Below, piece by piece: positions 34,160-41,654 of a stretch of 45,295 nucleotides of DNA. Source of the stretch: Clostridia bacterium (lineage in GTDB: Bacteria > Bacillota > Clostridia > Oscillospirales > Butyricicoccaceae); NCBI GenBank assembly GCA_017394205.1, contig JAFOPS010000036.1, positions 1 to 45,295 on the forward strand, given 5' to 3'. A model generated the notes under the pieces. That model did not search any database. It was not told the DNA's origin and saw only the letters and a list, made by a program, of their open reading frames with translations. Made by a program: the position numbers and the translations under genes. Within the stretch, counting starts at the first letter, position 1; the number at the start of each line of letters is the position of its first letter.

Positions 34160-34972
34160 ATGTCTGAACTTCGCAGGCAGCAAAGCGGCGACCTGATCTG
34201 GTTCGCCTCGCCGCAGCTTTCGGTCTATCCCCGGCTGAAGCACGCCTATTTTACCCGCAGGGGCGGCGTGTCCTCCGGCATTTACGAGAGCCTCAACTTC
34301 CGCTTTACCGGCACCGACAGCCGGGACAATCTTTTGCAGAATTACGACATCGCCGCCCATCTGGTGGGGGGCGACGCGAATCACGTCATCCGCACCACCC
34401 AGAAGCACACCGACACCATCCTCACGGTGTCGCAGCCTGTCACCGCCTTTACCAACGCCGGCGACGAGGGCGTGGACGCGCTGATCACCAACGTCCCCGG
34501 CGCGGTGCTCACGGGCTTTTACGCCGATTGCCAGCTTGTGATGCTCTATGACCACCGGCATCGGGCCGCGGGCATCGTCCACGCCGGCTGGCGGGGCATC
34601 GCCAAAGAGATCGTCCGCAAGACCATTGAAAAAATGCACGACGTCTACGGCTGCGACCCCCGGGAGATGATCGCCGTGGTGGGGCCCTCCATCTGCCGCT
34701 CCTGCTTCGTCACCGACGACGACGTGCCCGAGGCCATGCGGGAGGCCTTCGGCGGCATGGTTCAGGAATACATGTACCGGCAGGGCGACAAATGGTGCGT
34801 CGATCTGAAAAACATCACCTACGCCATGCTCCTGCGGGCCGATATCCCCGCCATCAACATCGACATTTCCAACTACTGCCCCTGCTGCGGCGACAAGACC
34901 CTCTGGTGGTCGCACCGCCGGATGGGCGAGGATCGCGGCGTTCACGCCGGGATGATCTGTCTGACAGAATAA
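34160..34972 (+). CDS. pgeF: Peptidoglycan editing factor PgeF / YlmD (polyphenol oxidase-like)
   Basis: A 270-residue protein of the YfiH/YlmD family, once called multicopper polyphenol oxidase. Key segments are FTRRGGVSSGIYESLNF, TQKHTD, ADCQLVMLYD, GIVHAGWRGIAKEI, GPSICRSCF and HRRMGEDRGVHAGMI. YfiH proteins remove wrongly incorporated L-Ser-containing precursors or act as purine nucleoside enzymes. AAGGAG fixes the start. A strong terminator follows about 90 bases later. Confidence 0.92.
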   Translation: MSELRRQQSGDLIWFASPQLSVYPRLKHAYFTRRGGVSSGIYESLNFRFTGTDSRDNLLQNYDIAAHLVGGDANHVIRTTQKHTDTILTVSQPVTAFTNAGDEGVDALITNVPGAVLTGFYADCQLVMLYDHRHRAAGIVHAGWRGIAKEIVRKTIEKMHDVYGCDPREMIAVVGPSICRSCFVTDDDVPEAMREAFGGMVQEYMYRQGDKWCVDLKNITYAMLLRADIPAINIDISNYCPCCGDKTLWWSHRRMGEDRGVHAGMICLTE

Positions 34973-35063
34973 GATTCAAAGGCCGCGCACGATGCGCAAA
35001 AGGTGCGGACGGCGAAGCGGCGCCCCCGCAAAGGAGCTGTTATCACCGGCTGAACAGGATAGA

Positions 35064-35098
35064 AAAACAGGCGTGACCGCTTCGGTCACGCCTGTTTT
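35064..35098. terminator. Bidirectional terminator after pgeF
   Basis: A 15-bp perfect stem (AAAACAGGCGTGACC paired with GGTCACGCCTGTTTT) lies between convergent genes. The stem itself supplies the A- and T-rich ends. Confidence 0.88.
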
Positions 35099-35212
35099 GC
35101 CTGTTCCGGATCTCAGGGTAAGGCCCGATTCTCGTCAGCCTCGTGGGCAGAGGGCGTCTCCGCCTCCTCCGTCCTCGCTTCGGCCGAGGGCGGCATCGTG
35201 AAAGCCCACTCG

Positions 35213-36367
35213 TCAGCGATCCTCCGGAGTTTTTCCCACCCGCATCACCAGCGTATGGGGCGGAAGGGCGGAGGTGATCTCCACCGTGTCGTCCTCGGCA
35301 AAGCAGATCTCCTGCCGGAAAGCCAGAAACGCCTCCACCGTCCCCAAAACGGAATAGCCCGTCTCCCCGCTGCGATAGTGCATGGGGACGACGCATCGCG
35401 CGTCAAGCTGCCGGGCGACCTCGTCGGCCTGCTGGGCGTCGATGGTGTAGTGCCCGCCCACGGGGATCAACAGGGCGTCCACCGGCCGCAAGGCGGCCGC
35501 CTGCTCCTCCGAGAGCAAATGCCCCAGATCGCCCATATGGGCGACGCGCACGCCGCCGTATTCCAGCACATGGATGCGGTTAGCGCCCCGCAAAGCGCCC
35601 TGCCGGTCGTCGTGGAACACGTCCAGTGTTTCCAGAGCAAAGGGGCTTTCGCCCTCCCACGGAAGGATCGTCACGCCCTCGGCCCAGCCGTGGTCGTGAT
35701 GCCCGTGGCTGCAGAGCACCTGATGGGCCGAAAGCCGCAGAGGCGGCAGGCCGGGGACCGCGCCGTCCTCATAGGGGTCCAGCACCACGCGGAAGCCCTC
35801 GGCCTCCACGGTAAAGCAGGAATGTCCGTGCCAGGTCAATCGGATCGCTTTCACAGGCCGCGCCTCCCTTTCGGCGGCTGCCCGCCATTCGTTCTTCGTC
35901 ATTTCATAATAACGGAAGGTGTCGTCCTCCCCGGTAAAGCGAAAGCCCACCTTTTCCAGCACATGGCGGCTGCGGGCGTTTTTGTGGATCGTGTCGGCAT
36001 AGACGGTTTCCATCCCCAGAGGGCCGAAGGCCAGCGCCAGCGCCAGCTTCTCGGCCCGGGTGCCGATCCCCCGGTTTTTCGCCTGGTCGTTTTGCAGATG
36101 GATGGAAAGCTCGCAGGTCTTTTGCGGCTCGTCGATGTGCTTGAGGATCAGCTCGCCCACGGGGCTCTCCCCTTCGAAAATCAGAAAATCCCGCCGGTCG
36201 CCGGCGCTTTTGTGGGCCAGATAGGCGCGCTCCACCGCTGCGGGATCGTAGCGATAGGGAGAAAAACGGCTCATGTCGGCAAAAAGATCGGGATCTGCCT
36301 CAAATGCCTGAAAATACTCCAGAAGGCGGGGCAGCGTGGCCTCCGCCAGCGTAATCGCCTGATTCAT
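35213..36367 (-). CDS. Fusion of GNAT acetyltransferase and metallo-beta-lactamase-fold hydrolase
   Basis: A 384-residue two-domain protein. Residues 1 to about 163 form a GNAT domain with the acetyl-CoA loop QAKNRGIGTRAEKLALALAF and the C-terminal NARSRHVLEKVGF. Residues from about 174 form an MBL-fold domain of the UPF0173 type: TWHGHSCFTVEAEG, the metal site SHGHHDHG (HxHxDH), HMGDLGH and a final histidine in VPMHYRS. Both active sites look intact. The start follows AAGGAG with five-base spacing. A terminator separates it from recR, so it has its own unit. The substrate is unknown. Confidence 0.87.
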   Translation of the reverse strand: MNQAITLAEATLPRLLEYFQAFEADPDLFADMSRFSPYRYDPAAVERAYLAHKSAGDRRDFLIFEGESPVGELILKHIDEPQKTCELSIHLQNDQAKNRGIGTRAEKLALALAFGPLGMETVYADTIHKNARSRHVLEKVGFRFTGEDDTFRYYEMTKNEWRAAAEREARPVKAIRLTWHGHSCFTVEAEGFRVVLDPYEDGAVPGLPPLRLSAHQVLCSHGHHDHGWAEGVTILPWEGESPFALETLDVFHDDRQGALRGANRIHVLEYGGVRVAHMGDLGHLLSEEQAAALRPVDALLIPVGGHYTIDAQQADEVARQLDARCVVPMHYRSGETGYSVLGTVEAFLAFRQEICFAEDDTVEITSALPPHTLVMRVGKTPEDR

Positions 36368-36386
36368 ATGCGCTCCTTTCTCCGGC

Positions 36387-36410
36387 GAAAAAAGCTCCCT
36401 CGCGGGAGCC
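36387..36410 (-). terminator. Terminator of the dnaX-ybaB-recR operon
   Basis: On the minus strand GCTCCC and GGGAGC form a stem around GCGA, followed by TTTTTTC, just after the recR stop codon. Confidence 0.88.
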
Positions 36411-36417
36411 TTTTTCA

Positions 36418-37017
36418 TCAAATTTCTCTTCTTCCTTCCAGGGCGCGGGTCAGCGTGACCTCGTCGGAAAACTCCAGATGTCCGCCTACGGGCACGCCGT
36501 AGGCCAGGCGGGTCACCTTGACGCCGAAGGGCTTGAGCAGGCGGGTGAGATACAGGGCCGTGGTCTCGCCCTCGGTGTCGGGATTGGTGGCCATAATGAC
36601 CTCGCGGATCTCGTTGTCGGTGACTCGCTGGAGCAGCTCCTTGATGCGAAGCTGCTCGGGTCCCACGTCGTTCAGAGGCGAGATCACTCCGTGGAGCACG
36701 TGGTAAAGCCCGTGATATTCCCGCGTCCGCTCGATGGCGATGAGATCCTTGGGGTCGGTGACCACGCAGATGGTGGAGGCGTCCCGCCGGGGGTCGGCGC
36801 AGATGGGGCAGACCTCTCCCTCCGTCAGATTCTGACAGATGCGGCAGGTGTGGATCGAGCCCCGGGCGTCCAAAATCGCCTGGGCAAACTCTTCGGCGCC
36901 CCCCTCGGGCAAGCTGAGCACGTGAAAGGCCAGCCGCTGGGCGCTTTTATGCCCGATGCCAGGCAGGCGCTGAAACTGCTCGATCAGCTTTTCCAGCGGC
37001 GCGGCGTAATACTGCAT
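36418..37017 (-). CDS. recR: Recombination protein RecR
   Basis: A 199-residue RecR. It has the N-terminal helix-hairpin-helix (LPGIGHKSAQRLAFH), the zinc finger CRICQNLTEGEVCPIC, then the Toprim domain with VVTDPKDLIAIE and ATNPDTEGE, and the C-terminal Walker-B-like region. With RecO it loads RecA at single-strand gaps. It is the last gene of the dnaX-ybaB-recR operon, a common bacterial order. Confidence 0.96.
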   Translation of the reverse strand: MQYYAAPLEKLIEQFQRLPGIGHKSAQRLAFHVLSLPEGGAEEFAQAILDARGSIHTCRICQNLTEGEVCPICADPRRDASTICVVTDPKDLIAIERTREYHGLYHVLHGVISPLNDVGPEQLRIKELLQRVTDNEIREVIMATNPDTEGETTALYLTRLLKPFGVKVTRLAYGVPVGGHLEFSDEVTLTRALEGRREI

Positions 37018-37056
37018 ACCATCCCCCCTACTTCCGTTTTCACAAGACGTTCCGGC

Positions 37057-37386
37057 TTAAAAGCCCAGATTCATGCCACCGGTGAGCTTCTGCATCTCCC
37101 GGCCGGTGGTCTCCTCGCACTGACGCAGCGCGTCGTTGACGGCGGTCATCACCAGATCGGTGAGCATCTCCACGTCGTCGGGATCCACAGCCTCGGGCTT
37201 GATGGCAAGGGCGGTGATCTGCTTGTTCACCACGGTGGCCGTCACCGCGCCGCCGCCGGCCGAGGCGGTATACTCCATCTTCTCCAGCTCCTCCTGCTTT
37301 TTGAGCATCTCGGCCTGGAGCTTCTGCGCCTGCTTCATCATGGCCTGCATATTCATGCCGCCGGGGATCATTTTTCCGGGTTTCAT
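37057..37386 (-). CDS. ybaB: Nucleoid-associated protein, YbaB/EbfC family
   Basis: A 109-residue DNA-binding protein. The N-terminal helix contains [21 protein letters not shown], and the strand region has [19 protein letters not shown] and an ATG at 37386 define the start. It is encoded between dnaX and recR, the usual place for this gene. Confidence 0.93.
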   Translation of the reverse strand: MKPGKMIPGGMNMQAMMKQAQKLQAEMLKKQEELEKMEYTASAGGGAVTATVVNKQITALAIKPEAVDPDDVEMLTDLVMTAVNDALRQCEETTGREMQKLTGGMNLGF

Positions 37387-37416
37387 AACGATTTCTCCTT
37401 TATCAAATCTCAAAGA

Positions 37417-39036
37417 TCATTCTTTCACTTCCACGCCCAGCTTCCGGGCGTTTTCCAGGATCTTCTGCAGCGGGTCGTCCGCCGGACGCGGCGGCTCGTT
37501 TTTCGGCTCTTCCGCGGGGATCGTGCGGGGCGGCGCAGAGGCGTCGTCCAGCGCCTTCAGCCGGATATCGCCGCAGCCGCATTGCCGCGCCGCCTCCAGC
37601 AAAACCGACACCACGGCGGGCTTCTCCATAAAGACCATGCTGATCTTCTGGCAGGCGATCTCCAGCACGTCGCCGTCCTTCCGCATTTCCGACATATTGA
37701 GATAGGTGCGGACGCCGGAATTGACCTTGGGCGACACCACCGCCATCACCTGCGAGCGCAGATCGGCGTCGCCGCCCGAAACGGGGGCCGCCGTGCGGCG
37801 GGGCTTTGCCTCTGCGGGGGCAGCGGCCGGCGTCGCCGCCGGCGCGGGAGCCTTCTGCTCCGCCGCGGGAGCTTCTTCTTTTGAAACAGGCTGCGGAGCG
37901 GAGACCGGAGCCGCCGTGCCCGTCCCCGCGGGGAGCGGCTGGCCCGAGCGGTGCCGCAGACACATCTTCAGCAGGCACATCTCCCCGTCGGTGCGCTTGA
38001 TTGCAACACGGGTCAGACGGGTCAAAAGATCGCTGACACATTCGGTGAAGTATTCCAGCAGGGCGGCGTCGGCCTCCTCTGCAAGCTGCCGCAGAAGCGG
38101 CCCGTTTGCCGCCGAGGACGACATGAGATATTCCTCCCGCCCCGTGGCCTTCAGCAGATAAAGATCCCGCAGGAGGCTCAGAAGCTGGTCAAAGAGCGAA
38201 ACGATGTCCCGCCCCTCCAGATAACAGCCGGTAAACAGCTCCAGCGCCCGGGCGCTGTCGCCCGCGTAAACGGCGCGGTAGAGCTCCAGCACGGTCTGGG
38301 CCGAGGGGACGCCCAGCGCCGCGGTGACCCGTTCCAGATCGATTTTCCCGTCGGCGGAGGCGCTGCGGTCCAGCAGCGAGATGGCGTCGCGCATACTGCC
38401 GTCGCCTAGGCGGGCCAGCAGCGAGGCCGCGTCGTTCGTCAGCTCAAAGCCCTCTTCCCGGGCGATCTGAAACAGCCGCGCCGCCAGGATCTCCGGCGGG
38501 ATGCGGCGGAAATCATATCGCTGACAGCGGGACAAAACGGTGGCCGGGACCTTGTGGATCTCGGTGGTGGCCAGAATAAAGAGCACGTGCTCCGGCGGCT
38601 CCTCCAGCGTTTTGAGCAGCGCGTTGAAGGCGCCGGGCGAGAGCATATGCACCTCGTCGATGATATAGACCCGCTTTTTCAGCGCGGCGGGCGAAAAGGC
38701 CGCCTCGTCGCGGATCTCGCGGATATTGTCTACGCCGTTGTTGGAGGCGGCGTCGATCTCGCTGACGTCCAGCGCCGCGTCCTCCAGGATCGAGCGGCAG
38801 GCCGCGCAGGTGTTGCAGGGGTTGCCGTTTACCGGATGCTCGCAGCACACCGCCCGGGCCAGGATCTTGGCGCAGGTGGTCTTGCCCGTGCCCCGGGTGC
38901 CGGTAAACAGATAGGCATGACTGGTGCGGCCGTTCTGCACCTGATTGCGCAGAGCGGCGACGATATGGTCCTGTCCGAAGACGTCGTCAAACACCAGCGG
39001 ACGCCATTTGCGGTAAAGTGCCAGATGCTCCGCCAC
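37417..39036 (-). CDS. dnaX: DNA polymerase III subunits gamma/tau
   Basis: A 539-residue clamp-loader ATPase. Walker A is GTRGTGKTT, the zinc module lies in CCEHPVNGNPCNTCAAC, Walker B/DEXX is IDEVHML, and sensor 1 and the SRC motif (VLSRCQRYDF) follow. An Ala/Pro-rich linker (about 380-425) leads to the tau-type C-terminal domain. The GTG start is favoured because GGGAGG lies eight bases before it; an ATG seven codons upstream would place that site inside the gene. No slippery A-run for a gamma frameshift is evident. Confidence 0.94.
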   Translation of the reverse strand: MAEHLALYRKWRPLVFDDVFGQDHIVAALRNQVQNGRTSHAYLFTGTRGTGKTTCAKILARAVCCEHPVNGNPCNTCAACRSILEDAALDVSEIDAASNNGVDNIREIRDEAAFSPAALKKRVYIIDEVHMLSPGAFNALLKTLEEPPEHVLFILATTEIHKVPATVLSRCQRYDFRRIPPEILAARLFQIAREEGFELTNDAASLLARLGDGSMRDAISLLDRSASADGKIDLERVTAALGVPSAQTVLELYRAVYAGDSARALELFTGCYLEGRDIVSLFDQLLSLLRDLYLLKATGREEYLMSSSAANGPLLRQLAEEADAALLEYFTECVSDLLTRLTRVAIKRTDGEMCLLKMCLRHRSGQPLPAGTGTAAPVSAPQPVSKEEAPAAEQKAPAPAATPAAAPAEAKPRRTAAPVSGGDADLRSQVMAVVSPKVNSGVRTYLNMSEMRKDGDVLEIACQKISMVFMEKPAVVSVLLEAARQCGCGDIRLKALDDASAPPRTIPAEEPKNEPPRPADDPLQKILENARKLGVEVKE

Positions 39037-39094
39037 AGGCGCTCCCTCCCTTCTCATATGAAACGGGCGGCGACCCCTTCGCGCCTCGGCTTTT

Positions 39095-39243
39095 CTCCAT
39101 GATCAGCCCCACGGCAGCGCAGACCGGTTGGCCGCGGCACACGCGACATGCCGCTTAATGCTGCTCGGTTCCCCGCCTGACATGGTTCACAGCCACGCGC
39201 TGCGCGGGACCGGCCTGAACATGCCATGGAGCTGATCACAGAG
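39095..39243 (-). ncRNA. ffs: Signal recognition particle RNA
   Basis: The minus strand holds the conserved SRP helix 8: ACCATGTCAGG, a GGAA tetraloop (GGGGAACC, about 39171-39178), then GAGCAGCATTAAGC. The 5' segment TGATCAGCTCC pairs with the 3' segment GGGGCTGATCA, giving the core limits used here. A further possible helix (AAACGGCGGC near 39280 with GCCGCCCGTTT near 39065) suggests a longer RNA of about 220 nt with an Alu-like part. Position just upstream of dnaX is typical for Firmicutes. The exact ends are uncertain. Confidence 0.9.
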
Positions 39244-39305
39244 AAAAACGTCTGCTGCGCGCCGCAGGATCGGCCGCCGTTTTCTTTGACGTTCTTAACA
39301 AAAAT

Positions 39306-39334
39306 ATTATATACGAATCCGTTGGGTTTTTCAA
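39306..39334 (-). promoter_or_regulatory. Strong promoter of the SRP RNA gene
   Basis: On the minus strand TTGAAA (39329-39334) and TATAAT (39306-39311) are separated by exactly 17 bases. It overlaps the 3' end of the D-glutamate cyclase-like gene. Confidence 0.82.
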
Positions 39335-40968
39335 TCCATCAGATCAATATTTTTCACGTCCGCAAGGAACATATGCCCCGGCGCGTGGGTGATGGCAAAG
39401 GGCGGGCACACGTTCATCACCACCGACTGGGGCGTGACGCCGCAGGGCCAGAACACGGGGATCTCCCCCTCCCGCACCGTCACCGCCTCGCCAAAGTCGG
39501 GGCGGGACAGGTCGCGGATGCCGATGGCCCGGGGGTCGCCCATGTGGATGGGCGCGCCGTGGACCCGGGGCATCCGGGCGGTGATCTCCCGGGCCTTTTC
39601 CGCCGTTTCAGGCGTCATGGGCCGCATGCTCACCACCATTTTCCCCGAAAAGGCCCCGTAGGGAACACAATCGATATTCGTCCGGTACATGGGGACGTTT
39701 TTCCCCTCCTCGATGTGACGGACGGGCACGCCGGCCTTCAAAAGCGCATCCTCAAAGGAAAAGCTGCACCCGATCAAAAAGGCCACCAGGTCGTCGTTCC
39801 ACCATTGCTCCACATCCAGCGGCTCGTCGGTGAGCACGCCGTCGCGCCACACCCGATACTTGGGAAAATCCCGGGCGATGTCCGCGTCGGCGGCGATGGT
39901 TTTCAGCTTTCGGCTGCCCTTTTCGCTCTCCTCCAGAACGGGGCAGGAAAAGGGATTCCGCCGGGCAAACTCCCGAAAATCGGCGGCCAGCGCCGAGGGC
40001 AGGACGATGAGATTGCACTGGGCATATCCGGCGCACATCCCCGCCGTGGGGCGCACCAGCGCGTCCCGCCGGAAAATGCGGCGGGCGGTCTGCGGCTCCA
40101 TGGCGGAAAAATCCGGGATCGCCAGCGCCTGATGCAGCGCCCGGAGGACGGCAAAGTTCTCTTCCTTGCTGAGATGGTCCACCGTCAGCTCGGCCTGCCC
40201 GGTGATCCCGTCTACGCAGCCCTGAGCCACGATGGTGCGCAGGAGCTTTTCCTCCTGCTTTTCCGTGGGGAGCAGATCCCGGCCGGTGACGGCGCTCAAA
40301 ACGGCGCAGATCCCCCAGCCCCACCAGTTGGAAACGCCCGCCGTCAGCGTAAAATCGGCCGGCGCCTCGGCGCAGATCTCCCGGCCGTTGTCCACACGGC
40401 TCTCCACGATGCTCCGCAGGGCGCCCATGCCCAGCTCGTTGCCGCCGTCGCCGATGCCCACGGTGGTCACCCCCTGGGCATAAAGCAGCAGATCGGTGTC
40501 GGACAACAGCTCGTCGATGATCTCGCCGCGGGCATTGTGATAGTGGCCGTCGGCCGCCTTGCCGGGGCGCTCGATAGCGATGATGTGGGTGGGCCTGTGA
40601 TGCTTGAAGAGCTGATAGCAATAGGCCGCCGCGCCCCGCTTGGGGACGCAGTAAACGTCAGTATCGGGGGCCGCGATCTCGCAGGCCGCCAAAATGGCGG
40701 CACAGGATGCCTCGTCGGTGACGATGGCCGCTTTTTTCCCCACGGCAGCCAGTCCGCGGGCGATGTTCACCGCGCCCACGGGGCCGTCCGTCTCGCCCGT
40801 ACCGCCCGCCCGCTGCACCGGAAAGCCGGAAAGGATGAACACCTCTCCCGCCTTCAGCAGACTGCGGCCCAGCTCCGCCAGATCGGGCCGGGGCAGGTTG
40901 CGCGTCAGGCCGCGATGGCCGGGATCGGCCTCCAGCACGCTCCAGATCCGCTCATATACCGTTTGCAT
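39331..40968 (-). CDS. Two-domain D-glutamate cyclase-like protein (DUF4392 then DUF1445)
   Basis: A 545-residue protein with two recognised halves. Residues 1 to about 290 resemble DUF4392, with SGFPVQRAGGTGETDGP, AIERPGKAADGHYHNARG and TTVGIGDGGNELGMG. Residues from about 300 resemble DUF1445 (UPF0317 hydro-lyase/D-Glu cyclase), with ALVRPTAGMCAGYAQCNLIV, FLIGCSFSFEDALLKAG, PVRHIEEGKNVPMYRTNI and a final APGHMFLADV. As I recall the mammalian D-glutamate cyclase (DGLUCY), it has these domains in the opposite order. The ATG follows GGAGGT with seven-base spacing. It probably acts on D-glutamate/5-oxo-D-proline or a related acid. Confidence 0.82.
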   Translation of the reverse strand: MQTVYERIWSVLEADPGHRGLTRNLPRPDLAELGRSLLKAGEVFILSGFPVQRAGGTGETDGPVGAVNIARGLAAVGKKAAIVTDEASCAAILAACEIAAPDTDVYCVPKRGAAAYCYQLFKHHRPTHIIAIERPGKAADGHYHNARGEIIDELLSDTDLLLYAQGVTTVGIGDGGNELGMGALRSIVESRVDNGREICAEAPADFTLTAGVSNWWGWGICAVLSAVTGRDLLPTEKQEEKLLRTIVAQGCVDGITGQAELTVDHLSKEENFAVLRALHQALAIPDFSAMEPQTARRIFRRDALVRPTAGMCAGYAQCNLIVLPSALAADFREFARRNPFSCPVLEESEKGSRKLKTIAADADIARDFPKYRVWRDGVLTDEPLDVEQWWNDDLVAFLIGCSFSFEDALLKAGVPVRHIEEGKNVPMYRTNIDCVPYGAFSGKMVVSMRPMTPETAEKAREITARMPRVHGAPIHMGDPRAIGIRDLSRPDFGEAVTVREGEIPVFWPCGVTPQSVVMNVCPPFAITHAPGHMFLADVKNIDLMD

Positions 40969-41080
40969 AGGCTTTACCTCCGCCACCGTTCTGGGACAAG
41001 TATAGCACAGACTTCCGAAAAAAGGAAGCCGCAATCGCTGTTGATTTTCCGCGCGGCGGGATTTTCCCTCCTTTTTTCCC

Positions 41081-41109
41081 TTGACATCCCGCGGAAGTTA
41101 TTGTAAAGT
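41081..41109 (+). promoter_or_regulatory. Strong promoter of the tRNA-Ser locus
   Basis: TTGACA and TAAAGT are separated by 17 bases, about 60 bases before the degenerate tRNA-Ser copy. It may also drive the intact tRNA downstream. Confidence 0.8.
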
Positions 41110-41169
41110 AATTACGCTGCCGTTTTGCGGCGGCGCGAAAAGGGCTATTTGCCCTTCTTCGCCGAATAC

Positions 41170-41225
41170 GGAGGGTTACTCAAGTGGTCGAAGAGGTCGC
41201 ACTCGAAATCGAAGGTTCATTTTGG
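41170..41225 (+). pseudogene. Degenerate tRNA-Ser (CGA) copy
   Basis: The 5' half looks like a tRNA-Ser: acceptor strand GGAGGGT, D-arm CTCAAGTGGTCGAAGAG and an anticodon loop CTCGAAA. After the loop the 3' anticodon strand, the variable arm and most of the T-arm are missing; only GAAGGTTC remains before unrelated sequence. It cannot fold into a tRNA. It follows a strong promoter and precedes an intact tRNA-Ser with the same anticodon, so it is probably the scar of the original attachment gene. Confidence 0.7.
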
Positions 41226-41292
41226 TACGTCCCTCTCAGAAAACCCTTGTTTTTCAAGGACTTCCGGGCTCTGCCCGCAACTGAATATCGTC

Positions 41293-41316
41293 GTTTTCTC
41301 TCCTCCGTTTCTCTCC
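41293..41316 (+). repeat. TTCTCTCC direct repeats, left set
   Basis: GTTTTCTCTCC and a second TTTCTCTCC follow within 24 bases. The same pair recurs at 41536-41557 after the intact tRNA, suggesting integrase arm-type sites or remnants of two successive integrations. Confidence 0.6.
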
Positions 41317-41360
41317 TTTTTCCGAGGCACGTTTTGGAGGTTCGGAGGCCGAAAATACCT

Positions 41361-41449
41361 GGAGAGTTATCGAAGTGGTCATAACGAGCCTGACTCGAAA
41401 TCAGGTGTACCTCACGGTACCGTGGGTTCGAATCCCACACTCTCCGCCA
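41361..41449 (+). tRNA. tRNA-Ser (anticodon CGA), CCA encoded
   Basis: A complete 89-base serine tRNA including CCA. The acceptor stem is GGAGAGT with ACTCTCC; the anticodon stem is CCTGA with TCAGG around CTCGAAA (anticodon CGA). A long variable arm and the T-arm GTGGG-TTCGAAT-CCCAC are present. It marks the left boundary of the integrated element whose integrase gene is 200 bases away. Confidence 0.97.
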
Positions 41450-41535
41450 AAAAAGCCAGTTCTCATGCGGGTTTCCGCGTTTTGAGGGCTGGCTTTTTCT
41501 GTTGCACTTTTAGAAGCAGTCCCATAAAACGGACG

Positions 41536-41557
41536 GTTTTCTCTCCACTTCTCTCCT
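41536..41557 (+). repeat. TTCTCTCC direct repeats, right set
   Basis: GTTTTCTCTCC (41536-41546) and TTCTCTCC (41549-41556) repeat the left set. Thirty bases further, 41586-41599 is a perfect 14-base inverted copy of the tRNA T-arm (41421-41434). Confidence 0.6.
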
Positions 41558-41654
41558 GAAATTGGGGGTATTTGGAGGGAATTCTGATTCGAACCCACGA
41601 AATCGGAAAAATTCTATGTATGCGGCGCTCCGGAACACGGAAACGCCGCTTTTT

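Noticed and set aside
41401-41598. A 65-codon minus-strand frame ending in CGIRTHGTVRYT
   Set aside because: This peptide is the well-known spurious translation of the reverse strand of a serine tRNA; the real feature is the tRNA.
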